Shown: positions 5,754 through 6,786 of the stretch, in pieces
Position numbering within the stretch: the stretch's first letter is position 1
Layout of the letters: each line of letters opens with the position of its first letter
DNA from: an uncultured beta proteobacterium
GTDB lineage: Bacteria > Pseudomonadota > Gammaproteobacteria > Burkholderiales > Burkholderiaceae_B
Direction of reading: 5' to 3'
DNA length: 6,786 bases
Assembly (NCBI GenBank): GCA_903929925.1
Contig: CAIYWO010000067.1
Location: 1 to 6,786 of the forward strand
Made by a program: the position numbers and the translations under genes
The notes under the pieces: model-generated
Told to the model about the DNA's origin: nothing
What the model saw: the letters and a program-made list of their open reading frames with translations, nothing else
The model's database searches: none

Positions 5754-6302
5754 ATGACTACTTCTAGCATTCTCGGCAATGTCCCTTTTGCGGAGCCGCG
5801 TCACGCAGAACTTCCTCATTTTGTGTTGGCGGCTCATGCGGGTCCGTGGCAGCTTTGTGGCCGTGGGATTTACGTCTGGACTGTGTTTCGGTGCTACTGG
5901 GCAAGCTTGTATACCCCATCTGGGAGTTTTGAGCCCGGCATGTCTGCAATCCTCGATTTGAGCTATTTGAGGACCCTTTCTAAGGAGCAGACTGTATCTA
6001 TTTCGATAGAAGAAATGTTGCGACTACGCCCTGAGTACTCCAACCGCGCCCAAAGCTGGCGCTCCGCCTTGACTCCAATCATTCCAGATGTCAAAGCCGG
6101 AGACCGTTTGGTTGGTTGTTTTGATAAAGAGCATGGGGCGAGCTTCTATTCGGACCAGCAATTTCTTGGTCAGATTGACGACCCTGATTTTTCGTCTGCA
6201 TTTCTTGCTATTTGGCTTCATCCAGAGACCCGCGCGGGCGCGTTGCGCGAGGCCTTATTGGGGCGTGAAGCGATTTCACCTTCTGCGGAGGCGCTGCCGT
6301 GA
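5754..6302 (+). CDS. chalcone-isomerase-like family protein
   Basis: The 182-residue product matches the bacterial chalcone-isomerase-like family. It shows GPWQLCGRGIYVWTVFRCYWASLYTPSG (about 30-57), the position of the usual 'L-G-R-kvYvaaLY' strand, then LDLSYLRTLSKEQ, DVKAGDRLVGCFD and a closing AIWLHPETRAGALREALLG. Bacterial members are mostly not true chalcone isomerases; the fold is shared with fatty-acid-binding proteins, and the genes recur beside COG2907/DUF1365/cyclopropane-synthase clusters, as here. Many relatives carry a signal peptide, but none is visible in this one. The ATG at 5754 is the first in-frame start after a TGA at 5706-5708 and has no Shine-Dalgarno, so translation may be leaderless from the close -10-like TATATC at 5736-5741, or start later. 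The next gene overlaps its stop by four bases (GTGA). A role in membrane-lipid modification is inferred from the neighbour. Confidence 0.8.
   Translation: MTTSSILGNVPFAEPRHAELPHFVLAAHAGPWQLCGRGIYVWTVFRCYWASLYTPSGSFEPGMSAILDLSYLRTLSKEQTVSISIEEMLRLRPEYSNRAQSWRSALTPIIPDVKAGDRLVGCFDKEHGASFYSDQQFLGQIDDPDFSSAFLAIWLHPETRAGALREALLGREAISPSAEALP
6287..6291 (+). promoter_or_regulatory. ribosome binding site deciding the GTG start of the FAD oxidoreductase
   Basis: GGAGG inside the end of the preceding gene lies seven bases before the GTG at 6299. This spacing, together with the GTGA overlap, supports GTG rather than any downstream ATG, all of which lie after the FAD-binding motif. Confidence 0.75.
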
Positions 6303-6786
6303 GCCAACGCGCTATTCCGCCTCGGGGTGCGAGGATTGCCGTCGTCGGTTCCGGTATTGCAGGGCTCGCCTCTGCCTGGTTATTGAAGAACAATTACCGA
6401 GTCAGTCTTTTCGAGGCGGGGAGCTATTTCGGTGGGCATTCCAATACCGTGGACGTCACCCTCGAGGGGTGCACGCATCCAGTCGATACAGGATTTCTCG
6501 TCCATAACGATCTGACTTACCCGAATCTGATCCAGCTTTTTAAACACTTGAATGTTGCTGTGCACTCAAGCGACATGTCATTTGGTGTGTCCCTCTCTGA
6601 GCCCGATATGGAGTGGGCCGGAACGGATCTCTCGACTGTCTTTGCGCAGCGCAGGAATCTGGTTCGTCCCAAGTTTCTTGGGATGTTGCGGGATATTTTG
6701 CGCTTTAACAAGAATGCGCAAAGATATTTGACCGAGGCGCAATCGAACGCGCGTGAGTTGTCTCTTGAACAACTGCTGGATCGCGA
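6299..6786 (+). CDS. FAD-dependent amine-oxidase/desaturase-like oxidoreductase (COG2907 type), truncated by the window edge
   Basis: The visible 162 residues begin at GTG (6299) and hold a Rossmann FAD-binding domain: the strand IAVVGSGIAGLASAW with GxGxxG at 17-22, an acidic E39 ending the second strand (LFEAG) that should bind the FAD ribose, and the FGGHSNTV motif (44-51). DTGFLVHNDLTYPNL follows, a signature of the COG2907 branch of the amine-oxidase/phytoene-desaturase superfamily. Such genes are commonly followed by a DUF1365 gene and a cyclopropane-fatty-acid-synthase-like methyltransferase, and relatives in Rhodobacter take part in furan fatty acid formation; from memory this includes UfaD, but I would not transfer the symbol. 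The start overlaps the chalcone-isomerase-like stop in GTGA, so translation is probably coupled. The remaining part, including the substrate domain, lies outside the window. Confidence 0.9.
   Translation, partial: MSQRAIPPRGARIAVVGSGIAGLASAWLLKNNYRVSLFEAGSYFGGHSNTVDVTLEGCTHPVDTGFLVHNDLTYPNLIQLFKHLNVAVHSSDMSFGVSLSEPDMEWAGTDLSTVFAQRRNLVRPKFLGMLRDILRFNKNAQRYLTEAQSNARELSLEQLLDR

Noticed and set aside
6088..6507. 139-residue plus-strand open frame spanning the end of the chalcone-isomerase-like gene
   Set aside because: It is in a different frame from both genes and would destroy the GxGxxG motif and GTGA overlap; the product is Arg/Ser-rich and looks non-coding.
1..6786. CRISPR array, insertion sequence, integron, phage or defence system
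   Set aside because: No regularly spaced direct repeats, transposase or integrase motifs, or known defence domains were seen on either strand; gene order and codon use look like stable chromosome.

Overview
The window reads as ordinary chromosomal DNA from a proteobacterium of moderate GC content, most likely beta or gamma. The best pointer is a full-length RdgC, a protein largely restricted to those two classes. A TetR regulator next to a chalcone-isomerase-like/FAD-oxidoreductase pair and a secreted FAM173-like methyltransferase fit the same picture. The species cannot be named from the sequence alone. No rRNA, tRNA, CRISPR array, insertion sequence or phage gene was seen.

Layout from left to right. 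Positions 1-60 hold the probable last codons of an unidentified plus-strand gene. Next come three plus-strand genes: a luciferase-like flavin monooxygenase (130-1332), a SAM-dependent methyltransferase with a Sec-type signal peptide (1474-2331) and a 12-helix APC-family amino-acid permease (2352-3692). The last two are 20 bases apart and probably co-transcribed. An 18-base convergent gap follows. Then three minus-strand genes run in the order TetR regulator (5629-4997), rdgC (4944-4033) and a small acidic protein (4031-3711), whose start codon lies one base after the rdgC stop. A 124-base AT-rich divergent intergenic region (5630-5753) contains a TAGAC-type inverted repeat that is a good candidate TetR operator. 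Reading away from it on the plus strand are a chalcone-isomerase-like protein (5754-6302) and an FAD-dependent amine-oxidase/desaturase-type enzyme, which starts at a GTG overlapping the previous stop (6299) and runs off the window edge.

How the genes may work together. The right end looks like the start of the widespread membrane-lipid cluster in which a COG2907 flavoenzyme is followed by DUF1365 and cyclopropane-synthase-like genes; those would lie beyond the window. The TetR protein may control this cluster and itself, and through read-through also rdgC and its small acidic partner. The most distinctive signals are the arginine-free acidic protein coupled to rdgC, the predicted export of a SAM-dependent methyltransferase, and the symmetric architecture of the divergent promoter region. 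None of these proves a new system; the first is the best candidate for undescribed biology.
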